Positions 24,375-33,285 of a DNA stretch of 42,765 nt are shown here, piece after piece (position 1 is the first letter of the stretch; the number at the start of each line of letters is the position of its first letter). The translations under genes were made by a program, and so were the position numbers. Under the pieces are notes generated by a model that was not told the origin of the DNA, searched no databases, and saw nothing but the letters and a program-made list of their open reading frames with translations. The stretch is taken from positions 1 to 42,765 of the forward strand of contig DXAM01000150.1 of the NCBI GenBank assembly GCA_019117025.1, in the 5' to 3' direction. The DNA is from Candidatus Microbacterium stercoravium. Its GTDB lineage: Bacteria; Actinomycetota; Actinomycetes; Actinomycetales; Microbacteriaceae.

Positions 24375-25580
24375 TTACTCCGCGAGCAGTGCGCGCAGGT
24401 GATGACCGAGCACGTCGGTCTCGATCAGGAAGCCGTCGTGTCCGAAGTCGCTGGTGATGATGACCGGCTCGTCGCCGTGGATCGTCGTCGGGATGCCGCG
24501 CGCGATGCGCCGCTGGCCCTCGAGCGGGAACAGGCGATCGGTGTCGATGCCGACGACGAGCGTGCGCGCACGCACGCTGAGCAGTGCATCCTCGATGCCC
24601 CCGCGGCCGCGTCCGACGTCGTGCGAATCCATCGCCTCGACGAGCCGGATGTAGCTGTTCGCGTCGAACCGGCGAGTGAACTTGTTGCCGTGGAAATCGA
24701 GATACGACTCGACGGCGAACCGGCCGCCGTGCCCGAGCGGGCTGACGTCGGACTGCCAGGAGCGCTGGAACCGCTTGTTCAGCTCGACGACGCCGCGATA
24801 GTTCAGCATCGCCATGCGCCGCGCGAGCGCCAGGCCGCGGTGCGGCCCGTCGCCGGCGCCGGCCTCGTAGTAGTCGCCGCCCGCGAAACCGGGGTCGATC
24901 GAGATCGCCTCGAGCTGCGTCGCGTTCTGCGCGATCTGATCGGCGGAGTTCGCCGGGGGAGCGGCGATGACGCCGAGGCGCGCGACGCGATCCGGGTGGG
25001 TGATTGCCCACTCGAGCGCGTGCATGCCGCCCATGGATCCGCCGATGACCGCGTACCAGCGCTCGATGCCGAGGTGGTCGGCGAGCATGCGCTGCGCGTC
25101 GACCTGATCGCGCACGCTCACGTACGGGAAGCGCGACGCCCAGTGGTCGCCGTCGGGGTGGATGCTCGCGGGCCCCGTGGATCCCTGGCAGCCGCCGAGC
25201 ATGTTCGGTGCGATCACGAACAGCTCGTCGGTGTCGATGGGGCATCCGGGGCCGACGATGTCCTCCCACCAGCCGGCCGTCGGGTGACCGGGGCCGGCGC
25301 TGCCGCGCACGTGGCTGTCGCCCGTGAAGGCGTGCAGCACGAGCACCGCGTTCGACGCGTCGGCGTTCAGCTCGCCCCACGTCTCGTACGCGAGGCGCAT
25401 GTGCGGGAGCGTGTCGCCCCGCTCGGTCGTGAACGCGCCGAGCCACGCGAACTGGCGGTGGCCCGACGGATCGCCGTCCTGCCACGCGCCGGATGCGGGA
25501 GGCCGGCCCGCCATCGAGCGCGCGTCGGCCTCCGTCACGGGAGCCGACGGCACAGTGTCTTCGGAGATCTGCCAGTCCAT
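24375..25580 (-). CDS. metX: homoserine O-acetyltransferase
   Basis: A 401-residue alpha/beta hydrolase-fold enzyme that activates homoserine for methionine synthesis. The nucleophile lies in GGSMGGMHALEW, the acid in GIDTDRLFPLEGQ and the catalytic His in DFGHDGFLIE near the end. NMLGGCQGSTGPAS is the conserved substrate-pocket stretch. The start could be ATG 25580 (MDWQ), preceded at 7 nt by the -10-like CAGAAT, or ATG 25589 (MDLMDWQ); neither has a ribosome-binding site. It lies downstream of metY on the same strand, separated by 132 nt that hold a long hairpin. Substrate choice (acetyl against succinyl) follows from its pairing with metY. Confidence 0.93.
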   Translation of the reverse strand: MDWQISEDTVPSAPVTEADARSMAGRPPASGAWQDGDPSGHRQFAWLGAFTTERGDTLPHMRLAYETWGELNADASNAVLVLHAFTGDSHVRGSAGPGHPTAGWWEDIVGPGCPIDTDELFVIAPNMLGGCQGSTGPASIHPDGDHWASRFPYVSVRDQVDAQRMLADHLGIERWYAVIGGSMGGMHALEWAITHPDRVARLGVIAAPPANSADQIAQNATQLEAISIDPGFAGGDYYEAGAGDGPHRGLALARRMAMLNYRGVVELNKRFQRSWQSDVSPLGHGGRFAVESYLDFHGNKFTRRFDANSYIRLVEAMDSHDVGRGRGGIEDALLSVRARTLVVGIDTDRLFPLEGQRRIARGIPTTIHGDEPVIITSDFGHDGFLIETDVLGHHLRALLAE

Positions 25581-25636
25581 CAGATCCATTCTGCCGGAAG
25601 GCCCGGGTGGTGCGTGTCACGTGCATTCCCCACAAA

Positions 25637-25695
25637 TCGTCATTTCTGGCACATTTCGCATGCTGTGAGCTGCAGAAATGTGCCAGAAATGACGA
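25637..25695. terminator. 21-bp AT-rich inverted repeat between metY and metX
   Basis: Perfect 21-nt arms at 25637-25657 and 25675-25695 (containing TTTCTGGCACATTTC and its complement) enclose 17 nt. The AT content is far above the surroundings. The repeat begins 17 nt after the metY stop and could end or attenuate the metY transcript before metX. A dispersed repeat or a regulator-binding palindrome is the alternative. No S-box or other SAM riboswitch is recognisable. Confidence 0.6.
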
Positions 25696-25712
25696 AAAGG
25701 TGAGGAAGGGGG

Positions 25713-27014
25713 TCAGGCCTTGGCCGCGGCGAAGGCCTGTTCCAGGTCGGCCTTCAGGTCGTCGACGTGCTCGAGGCCCACCGAGAGGCGCACGAGGCCG
25801 GGGGTCACGCCGCCGGCCAGCTGCTCTTCGGGGCTCAGCTGGGAGTGCGTCGTCGAAGCCGGGTGGATCACGAGCGAGCGCACGTCGCCGATGTTCGCGA
25901 GGTGGCTGAACAGCTTCAGCGAGTTCACGAACGCGCGACCGGCGTCCACGCCGCCCTTGAGCTCGAACGACAGCACGGCGCCAACGCCCTTCGGGGCGTA
26001 CTTCTTGCCGACCTCGTACCAGGGTGACGAGGGCAGGCCCGAGTAGCTGACCGTAGCGACGTCGGGGTGCTGCTCGAGCCACTCGGCGATCGCCTGCGTG
26101 TTCTCGACGTGGCGCTCGATGCGCAGCGAGAGCGTCTCGATGCCCTGCAGCAGCTGCCAGGCGTTGTTCGGCGAGGCCGCGGACCCGAGGTCGCGCAGCA
26201 GCTGCACGCGCGCCTTCGTGATGTACGCGATGTCATCGCCGAGCGCGCCCGTGAAGCTGACGCCGTGGTACGACGGGTCCGGATCGGTGAGCCCGGGGAA
26301 CCGGTCGGTGTTCTCCGACCACTTGAACGTGCCGCCGTCGACGATGGCTCCGACGACCACGGTGCCGTGGCCCGACAGGAACTTCGTCGCCGAGTGGGTG
26401 ACGATGTCGGCGCCGTGCTCGAACGGCCGAATCAGGTACGGCGTCGCGATCGTGTTGTCCGCGATCAGCGGCAGGCCGTTCTCGTGCGCGATGTCGGCGA
26501 TGCCCTGGATGTCGAGCACGTTCGCCTGCGGGTTGCCGATGGTCTCGGCGAAGAACAGCTTCGTGTTGGGGCGCACGGCGCGACGCCACTCGTCGAGGTC
26601 GTCCTGGTTCTCGATGAACGTCGTCTCGATGCCGAGCTTCGCGAGCGTGTACTTGAACAGGTTGAACGTGCCGCCGTAGATCGCTCCCGACGAGACGATG
26701 TGGTCGCCGGCCTTCGCGATGTTGAGCACCGCGAAGGTTCCCGCGGCCTGGCCGCTCGCGACGAGCAGGGCGCCGGTGCCGCCCTCGAGCGCGGCGATGC
26801 GCTGCTCGGCGACGTCCTGCGTCGGGTTCATGATGCGGGTGTAGATGTTCCCGGGCTCGGCGAGCGCGAACAGGTTCGCGGCGTGATCCGCGTCCTTGAA
26901 CACGTACGCCGTGGTCTGGTAGAGCGGCGTCGCGCGAGCACCCGTGGTCGGGTCGGGCTGCGCGCCCGCGTGGATCTGCTGGGTCTCGAACGCCCACTTG
27001 GCGGTTTCGGACAT
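25713..27014 (-). CDS. metY: O-acetylhomoserine aminocarboxypropyltransferase (sulfhydrylase)
   Basis: A 433-residue PLP enzyme of the Cys/Met metabolism family that makes homocysteine from O-acetylhomoserine and sulfide. The start MSETAKWAFETQQIHAG and the YQTTAYVFKDADHAA segment are typical. The cofactor Lys lies in THSATKFLSGHGT near 208-220, and LIADNTIATPYLIRP precedes it. GSAASPNNAWQLLQGIETL is the MetY-type C-terminal stretch. ATG 27014 follows GGGGAACCC. A promoter is visible upstream (27053-27080). It pairs with metX for direct sulfhydrylation. Confidence 0.95.
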   Translation of the reverse strand: MSETAKWAFETQQIHAGAQPDPTTGARATPLYQTTAYVFKDADHAANLFALAEPGNIYTRIMNPTQDVAEQRIAALEGGTGALLVASGQAAGTFAVLNIAKAGDHIVSSGAIYGGTFNLFKYTLAKLGIETTFIENQDDLDEWRRAVRPNTKLFFAETIGNPQANVLDIQGIADIAHENGLPLIADNTIATPYLIRPFEHGADIVTHSATKFLSGHGTVVVGAIVDGGTFKWSENTDRFPGLTDPDPSYHGVSFTGALGDDIAYITKARVQLLRDLGSAASPNNAWQLLQGIETLSLRIERHVENTQAIAEWLEQHPDVATVSYSGLPSSPWYEVGKKYAPKGVGAVLSFELKGGVDAGRAFVNSLKLFSHLANIGDVRSLVIHPASTTHSQLSPEEQLAGGVTPGLVRLSVGLEHVDDLKADLEQAFAAAKA

Positions 27015-27052
27015 GGGTTCCCCTGCCTTGACGGATTTGGTGGCTTGAGACG

Positions 27053-27080
27053 ACCTTACGAGGCCCGCCGCTTCTCGCAA
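27053..27080 (-). promoter_or_regulatory. metY promoter
   Basis: On the minus strand TTGCGA (27080-27075) and TAAGGT (27058-27053) are 16 nt apart, a good housekeeping-type pair. The predicted start near 27046 gives a 5' leader of about 32 nt, too short for a riboswitch. Confidence 0.5.
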
Positions 27081-27102
27081 ACCGGCGGGAAATGATGAGA
27101 CA

Positions 27103-27108
27103 TAAGCT
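27103..27108 (+). promoter_or_regulatory. -10 element of a predicted leaderless SDR mRNA
   Basis: TAAGCT is followed by six nt (GGGGGC) and then ATG 27115. No separate ribosome-binding site is needed if the transcript starts at the ATG. Confidence 0.45.
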
Positions 27109-27114
27109 GGGGGC

Positions 27115-27885
27115 ATGACCAGACGTGCGATCGTGACGGGTGCCAGTTCAGGAATCGGGCGGGCGAGCGTCGTCCTGCTGCGGCAGCGCGGGTGGGATGT
27201 GATCGGCGTCGCACGCCGCGCAGACCGCCTGGAGGAGCTCGCGGCCGAGACGGGCGCCGAGGTCTTCGCGGCGGATCTGACCCGCCAGCAGGACATCGAT
27301 GCGCTCGCGGAGTTCGCGGGGGAGGGCCCCGTGCATGCGGTCGCGCACATCGCGGGCGGTGCGCTCGGCACCGATCGCGTGGAGGACGGCGACAGCGACG
27401 AGTGGCTGCGCATGTACGAGATGAACGCGCTCTCGGCGCAGCGCCTCGTGAAGACGCTGCTGCCGCAGCTGCGCCGCACCTCGGCGCAGCAGGGCACGCA
27501 CGCCGACCTGCTCTTCCTCACCTCCACGGCGGCGCAGGTCGCCTACCCGGGCGGCGGCGGGTACAACGCGGCGAAGGCCGCGGAGGCGATGATCCCCCGC
27601 GCGCTGCGCCAGGAGCTCGTCGGCGAGCCGATCCGCGTGTTCGAGATCGCGCCGGGCATGGTGCAGACCGAGGAGTTCTCGCTCACCCGCCTCGGCAACG
27701 CCGAGGCGGCCGCGGAGGTGTACGAGGGCGTCGATTCGCCCCTGGTCGCCGAGGACGTCGCCGACGTGGTCGCCTACTGCCTCGGCCTTCCCGGCCACGT
27801 GAACCTCGACCTGATCACGATGCGCCCCGTCGCCCAGGGCGCGCAGCACGCTCTGCACCGGGGCCCCCTGGCGCCGCGCATCTGA
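27115..27885 (+). CDS. short-chain dehydrogenase/reductase (YdfG-like)
   Basis: A 256-residue Rossmann-fold oxidoreductase. [11 protein letters not shown] near 8-18 binds the cofactor, and VARRADRL suggests NADP(H) preference because of the Arg pair. The active site has Ser in [15 protein letters not shown] and Tyr/Lys in YNAAKAAE. It resembles the YdfG group acting on 3-hydroxy acids such as serine. Stop and start overlap by one base with the uracil-DNA glycosylase gene, which is an operon link without obvious functional meaning. It is divergent from metY. Confidence 0.87.
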   Translation: MTRRAIVTGASSGIGRASVVLLRQRGWDVIGVARRADRLEELAAETGAEVFAADLTRQQDIDALAEFAGEGPVHAVAHIAGGALGTDRVEDGDSDEWLRMYEMNALSAQRLVKTLLPQLRRTSAQQGTHADLLFLTSTAAQVAYPGGGGYNAAKAAEAMIPRALRQELVGEPIRVFEIAPGMVQTEEFSLTRLGNAEAAAEVYEGVDSPLVAEDVADVVAYCLGLPGHVNLDLITMRPVAQGAQHALHRGPLAPRI

Positions 27886-28568
27886 TGCGGGACCGCTCGC
27901 TCGCCCGCCTCGCCGCCGATGGGCTGATCGATCCCGGGTGGGCGGCGGCGCTCGAGCCGGTCGCGGGCACGATCCGCGCGATCGGCGAGCGTCTGCGCGA
28001 CGATCGCGCGCCGTATCTTCCGGATCCGTCGCTCGTGCTGCGGGCGTTCCAGCGCCCGCTCGCCGACGTGAAGGTGCTCATCGTCGGGCAGGATCCGTAC
28101 CCCACGCCCGGCCACGCCGTCGGCCTCAGCTTCGCCGTCGACCGCGGCGTGCGCCCCGTGCCGCGCAGCCTCGCGAACATCTACGCCGAGCTGCACGCCG
28201 ACCTCGGCATCGAGCGTGCGGACCACGGCGACCTGTCGAGCTGGGCCGATGAGGGCGTGATGCTGCTCAACCGCGTGCTCACAGTCGCGCCCTGTGCTCC
28301 GGCATCGCACACGGGATGGGGGTGGGAGACCGTCACGGATCACGCCGTGCGCGTGCTCGCGAGCCGCGGGCGGCCGCTCGTCGGGATCCTCTGGGGTGCC
28401 AAGGCGCGCAGCCTCGCTCCGCTGCTCGGATCCGTGCCGCTCATCGAGTCGGCGCACCCGTCGCCGCTGTCGGCGCGCCGGGGGTTCTTCGGATCGCGGC
28501 CGTTCTCGCGCGCGAACGAGCTGCTCGCGGAGCAGGGCGCGGATCCCGTGGATTGGCGCGTGACGTGA
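27885..28568 (+). CDS. ung: uracil-DNA glycosylase, family 1
   Basis: The 227-residue enzyme removes uracil from DNA in base excision repair. The water-activating loop is [17 protein letters not shown] near 66-82; it has Pro where many UDGs have His, a common form in actinobacteria. The uracil pocket and DNA-intercalation region [18 protein letters not shown] near 190-207 has the catalytic His. Start ATG 27885 overlaps the SDR stop by one base. Confidence 0.94.
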   Translation: MRDRSLARLAADGLIDPGWAAALEPVAGTIRAIGERLRDDRAPYLPDPSLVLRAFQRPLADVKVLIVGQDPYPTPGHAVGLSFAVDRGVRPVPRSLANIYAELHADLGIERADHGDLSSWADEGVMLLNRVLTVAPCAPASHTGWGWETVTDHAVRVLASRGRPLVGILWGAKARSLAPLLGSVPLIESAHPSPLSARRGFFGSRPFSRANELLAEQGADPVDWRVT

Positions 28569-28621
28569 GGGCCGGAGGCGGGGGACGCGCCGCCGACGTG
28601 TGACCTTTTCGTGATCGCCAC

Positions 28622-28651
28622 TTGTCACAACCGTTATCGATCCGCGATGAT
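28622..28651 (+). promoter_or_regulatory. candidate promoter of the M23 peptidase gene
   Basis: TTGTCA (28622-28627) and GATGAT (28646-28651) are 18 nt apart. Just upstream GTGACC and GTGATC recur 11 nt apart, and GTCAC/GTTAT motifs follow. These loosely resemble the GTNAC repeats bound by the cell-wall regulator MtrA. The spacing of the promoter hexamers is good; the regulator is only a suggestion. Confidence 0.35.
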
Positions 28652-28672
28652 AGGGGTCGGGGAGGAAATTTG

Positions 28673-29857
28673 ATGGTTCCGAAGTGGGCGACGCGTGCCG
28701 TGTCGCATCCGCGCGTCGCGCGTGCCGCGCTGGCGACGGGGGTCCTGGCGGCGACCTGTGCGGTCGTTGCCGTCTCTCTGATCACCACGCCGTCGGGCGC
28801 TCAGCACCTGCCGTCCGAGGCGGTCGCGGCCGGGACGGAATCGACGGCCGAGCTCGCATCGCACGGCGACGAGCACGGTCACGGCGGCGTGAGCGCCGAA
28901 GACTCCGAGGCCAGTGCCTCCGAGCTCGCGCACAGCGTGTATGCCGCTGCCTCGACCGACGAGCTCGAGGGCATGCGCAGCGAGGCGCTCAAGAAGCTCG
29001 TCGCCGATGCCCTCGCGAAGGGCCTGCCGGTCGACCCGGCGTGGCTCGACGACGAGCAGTACAGCCTCGGTTCGCTCAAGGCGCTCGCCTGGCCGATCGA
29101 CAACTACTTCATCAGCGACCACTTCGGCACCCGCGGCGGCAACCACATGGGGATCGACCTCGCGGCCGGAGCCGGGGAGCCGATCGGCGCGGCCGCGCCG
29201 GGCGTCGTCATCGCCTCGAGCGACAGCTACTTCGGCTACGGCGTCGCCGTCGTCGTGCAGCACGTCGACGGCTTCCAGAGCGTCTACGGCCACATGACGT
29301 ACGGCAGCCGCACGGTCGATGTGGGCGATTGGGTCGAGACCGGCGATCATCTCGGCGGCGTCGGCAACACCGGCCACAGCTTCGGCAACCATCTGCACTT
29401 CGAGGTGCGCAAGAACGGCACGCCGATCGATCCGTACCCGCTGCTCACGGGCGGATCCGCCGCTCCGATCACGCTCGAGCCGGGCCTGCCCGTGCCAGAG
29501 GAGCCGCCGGCGTCGTCCGAGCCGATCCCGGCGGGAGAGCCCGATCCGACGACCGAGCCCACGAAGAGCCCGGCGCCGTCGAAGAGTCCTGACCCGTCGA
29601 AGAGTCCTGACCCGACGAAGAGCCCGGAGCCGACGAAGAAGCCCGACCCGACCAAGAGCCCCGAGCCGACGAAGAGCCCTGCTCCCACGACGTCGCCCGA
29701 CCCGACGACGCCTCCGGAGCCGACGACGCCTCCCGAACCCGACCCGACGACGCCTCCGGAACCGACGACGCCTCCCGAGCCGGAGCCCACGACGCCACCC
29801 GAGCCGTCGTCGGCACCGTCGGACGCGCCCGCTCCGACCGAGACGGCCGCGCCGTAG
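28673..29857 (+). CDS. secreted M23 (LytM) peptidase with Pro/Thr-rich tail
   Basis: The 394-residue protein has a membrane-spanning signal segment at about 20-40 and a His/Asp/Glu-rich spacer (ASHGDEHGHGG). The M23 zinc endopeptidase domain lies at about 135-260, with the metal ligands in NHMGIDLA near 157-164 and GNHLHFEV near 238-245. From residue ~298 to the end runs a low-complexity tail of PDPTKSPEPTK- and PEPTTPPEP-like repeats, suited to crossing the cell wall or to glycosylation; no LPXTG anchor is seen. ATG 28673 has GGAGG 7 nt upstream. A role in peptidoglycan cleavage or remodelling is inferred. Confidence 0.9.
   Translation: MVPKWATRAVSHPRVARAALATGVLAATCAVVAVSLITTPSGAQHLPSEAVAAGTESTAELASHGDEHGHGGVSAEDSEASASELAHSVYAAASTDELEGMRSEALKKLVADALAKGLPVDPAWLDDEQYSLGSLKALAWPIDNYFISDHFGTRGGNHMGIDLAAGAGEPIGAAAPGVVIASSDSYFGYGVAVVVQHVDGFQSVYGHMTYGSRTVDVGDWVETGDHLGGVGNTGHSFGNHLHFEVRKNGTPIDPYPLLTGGSAAPITLEPGLPVPEEPPASSEPIPAGEPDPTTEPTKSPAPSKSPDPSKSPDPTKSPEPTKKPDPTKSPEPTKSPAPTTSPDPTTPPEPTTPPEPDPTTPPEPTTPPEPEPTTPPEPSSAPSDAPAPTETAAP
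29566..29820 (+). repeat. degenerate tandem repeat coding for the Pro/Thr/Ser-rich tail
   Basis: Near-repeats of 12-18 nt, built on CCGACGAAGAGCCC and CCGACGACGCCTCC, run through the 3' end of the M23 gene. Repeat units change from Lys/Ser-Pro type to Thr-Pro-Pro type along the tail, so length variation between strains is likely. Confidence 0.7.
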
Positions 29858-29903
29858 GAAACCCCGCGCCGACCGACCGCGGCGTCTCGATGGGATCCCG
29901 CTC

Positions 29904-30682
29904 CTAGATCGTGGGGATCGCGGCGAGCAGCCGTTTCGTATAGGTGTGGCGCGGGTTCCTGAGCACGTCGCTCGTCGCGCCCTGTTCGACGACCTCGCCG
30001 CCGGTCATCACCACGACCTCGTCGCAGACGTTCTGCACGACGCCGATGTCGTGGCTGATCATGATGAGCGTCAGACCCTCCTCGCGCCGGATCCGGTTCA
30101 ACAGCTCGAGGATCTGGGCGCGCACGGTCACATCGAGGGCGCTGAGCGGTTCGTCGCCCACGAGGATCTGCGGCCGATGCACGATCGCCCGGGCGAGCGC
30201 GATGCGCTGACGCTGGCCGCCGGAGAACTCGTGCGGGTAACGATGTTCGACGCCGGGCAGGCCCACCCGCGCGAGGACCTCCCGCACGCGCTGTCGTCGG
30301 TCGCCGCCGATCCCGAGCGCCCAGAGCGGTTCGCCGACGATGCGGCCGACGCTCATGCGCGGGTCGAGCGAACCGTACGGATCCTGCAGCACGACGCCCA
30401 TGGCGCGGCGCAGCCAGCGCAGCTCGCGGGCGCTCGCCCCCGCGTCCACCGCATGCCCGCCGAGCTCGACCACTCCGGAGGTGGGCTGGTCGAGCCCCAG
30501 CAGCAGCCGGGCGAGCGTCGACTTGCCGGAGCCCGACTCGCCGATGATGCCGACCGACGAACCGGTGCGCACCGTGAGATCGACCGGGCGCAGCGCGAAC
30601 GACACCGCGCGCTTCTCGAACAGAGTGCGGCGCGGAGCCCGGAACTCGCGGGTCACGCCGCGGGCGCGGAGGATGATCTCGC

Positions 30683-30686
<4 letters not shown>
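29904..30686 (-). CDS. oligopeptide-type ABC transporter ATPase (DppF/OppF-like)
   Basis: A 260-residue ATPase. Walker A GESGSGKSTLARLL lies near 51-64, the signature FSGGQRQRIALARA near 160-173, and Walker B LVGDEPLSALD follows; the switch His is in MISHDIGVV. The stretch HTYTKRLLAAIP at the C-terminus is typical of OppF/DppF. It is the last gene of the operon, overlapping the preceding ATPase gene as ATGA. With the other ATPase it forms the heterodimeric motor of the importer encoded upstream. Confidence 0.92.
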
Positions 30687-31467
<781 letters not shown>

Positions 31468-31471
<4 letters not shown>

Positions 31472-32334
31472 GCGATCACCTCCGGGGTGTGCGCCTGCGC
31501 GCGCCTTCCGCCCGAGAGGGTCGGATCCGTCGCCTCGCGCAGCGCGTCGCCGAGCAGGTTGAGCGCGAGCACCGTGAGCGTGATCGCGATGCCCGGCCAC
31601 AGCACGCTCGTGGGGTGCAGCGTGAGGTAGTTCTGCACGTCGCTCAGCAGCAGGCCCCAGCTCGGCTGCGTGACCGGGGCGCCGAAGCCCAGGTACGACA
31701 GCCCGGCCTCCGCGAGCACGGCCGCGGCCATCGACCACGACAGCTGCACGATGAACACCGGCGCCGCGTTGGGCAGCAGGTGATGCGTGAGGATCTGCGA
31801 GCGGCTGAGTCCCGATGCCCGCGCCGCCATCACGAAGTCGGCCCGGTTCACGCGCCGCAGCTCGACGCGGGCGACCCGCGCGATGTTGACGCCGTAGCCG
31901 ACGCCGACCGACCAGATGACGACCCAGAGCGACCCGCCCCATACGGCGGCGATCATCATCGCGATGAGCAGCACGGGGAAGGCGATGAGGATGTCGACGA
32001 AGACGGCGACCGCTTCGCGCACGGGCCGAGCCGTGAGAGCGCCCAGCGCGGCGAGCAGCACGCCGATGACGGTGGCCACGAGACCGGCACCGACGGCGAC
32101 CGTCACCGTGATCCTCGACCCGGCCATGAGCAGCGAGAGCACGTCGCGGCCCGTGCCGTCGGTGCCGAGCAGGTGCGGCCAGCCGGGCGGGGCCCAGGCG
32201 GCGTACGCATCGGCGCGGCGCGTGTCGAACGGCGTCCAGACGAGCGATACGAGCGCGGTCAGGGCGACCACGGCGACGACGATGAGCGCCGCGCGTCCGA
32301 CCGGGATCCGCCAGAGCCGTGCCAGAGCGGTCAT
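31468..32334 (-). CDS. oligopeptide-type ABC permease (DppC-like)
   Basis: A 288-residue inner-membrane permease with about six spans. The N-terminal stretch LLGTDGTGRDVLSLLMAGSR near 55-74 is the DppC/OppC signature. The EAA loop FVMAARASGLSRSQILTHHL lies near 165-184, and LSYLGFGAPVTQPSWGLL follows. It overlaps the upstream DppB-like gene by 4 nt (ATGA) and the downstream ATPase gene by 4 nt. Confidence 0.93.
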
Positions 32335-33281
32335 CGCTGCTCCCTCTGCCGCGGGTCGATCGCGTGGTGCGCGAGGTCGACGACGAATCCGGTGACGAGC
32401 ACGAAGCCCGTCAGGACGAGCAGCTCGCCCTGCACCATCGTGAGGTCGCGGGCGCCCACGTCGGACACGAGCATGCGGCCGATCCCCGGCAGCGTGAACA
32501 CCTGCTCGATCACGACGGCGCCGACGATGATGCCGGCGATCTGGATTCCGAGCACCGTGATCACCGACAGCCCGACCGCCGGCAGCCCGTGGCGCACGAG
32601 CGACTGCGTGCGTGTGAGCCCCTTCGCCGCACCCGTGCGCACGAAGTCCTCACCGAGGGCCTGCAGCGTTGCGCTGCGCACGAAGCGCATGAGCATCGCG
32701 CCCTCGACGATGCCGATCGTGACCGAGGGCAGGATCAGCGCGCGGATCGCGTCCGCCGGATTCTGCCAACCGGCGCGGGGGAAGCCCTGTGCCGGAAGCC
32801 ATCCGAGGACGACGGCGAACAGCACGACGAGCATGAGCCCGGCCCAGACGACCGGCACCGCGGCCAGCAGCTGCGAGACGACGCCGATCGCCGCGCCGGT
32901 CCGGCTGTGTCGGCGCACCGCCGAGACCACGCCGAGGGGCAGCGCGAAGGCGAGGGCGATCAGCAGCGAGAACGCGCCGAGCGGGACCGTCACCTGCGCC
33001 TTCGCCGCGAGCTCCGATGCCACGCTCGCCCGCGTGAGCATCGATGTACCGAGGTCGCCCGTGAACACGCCGCCGATCCACTCGATGTACTGCACGGCGA
33101 GGGGGCGGTCGAGGCCCAGGTCGGTGCGGATCCGTTCGACCTGCGCCGGCGTGCCCTCGGTGCCCGCGATCATCTGCGCGACGTCGCCCGGCAGGATCCT
33201 CAGCGCCCAGAAGATGAGCGCGCTCGCGACGAGCAGCCCGAGCGCGAGGAAGAGGATCCGCGTGGCGGCGTAACGGAGCAT
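32331..33281 (-). CDS. oligopeptide-type ABC permease (DppB-like)
   Basis: A 316-residue permease with an N-terminal span (ILFLALGLLVASALIFWAL) and the family segments LGLDRPLAVQYIEWI, GDLGTSMLTRASVASEL and the EAA loop RTGAAKGLTRTQSLVRHGL near 215-233. LPGIGRMLVSDVGARD lies near the C-terminus. It starts 4 nt after the binding-protein gene. The set is complete for a five-component importer. Confidence 0.93.
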   Translation of the reverse strand: MLRYAATRILFLALGLLVASALIFWALRILPGDVAQMIAGTEGTPAQVERIRTDLGLDRPLAVQYIEWIGGVFTGDLGTSMLTRASVASELAAKAQVTVPLGAFSLLIALAFALPLGVVSAVRRHSRTGAAIGVVSQLLAAVPVVWAGLMLVVLFAVVLGWLPAQGFPRAGWQNPADAIRALILPSVTIGIVEGAMLMRFVRSATLQALGEDFVRTGAAKGLTRTQSLVRHGLPAVGLSVITVLGIQIAGIIVGAVVIEQVFTLPGIGRMLVSDVGARDLTMVQGELLVLTGFVLVTGFVVDLAHHAIDPRQREQR

Positions 33282-33285
33282 GGGA

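Noticed and set aside
27015..27114. SAM riboswitch upstream of metY
   Set aside because: The predicted leader is about 32 nt and shows no S-box or SAM-II-like elements.
28079..28130. Pro instead of His after GQDPY in uracil-DNA glycosylase as a sign of lost function
   Set aside because: From memory this form is common in actinobacterial family 1 enzymes, and the other catalytic motifs are intact.
28569..28672. Cyclic-di-AMP riboswitch before the M23 peptidase, as found before some actinobacterial wall hydrolases
   Set aside because: Only about 100 nt are available and the conserved ydaO-type core sequences are absent.
29566..29820. CRISPR-like or mobile repeat array
   Set aside because: The repeats are degenerate, in frame, without unique spacers, and encode the Pro/Thr-rich tail of the M23 protein.
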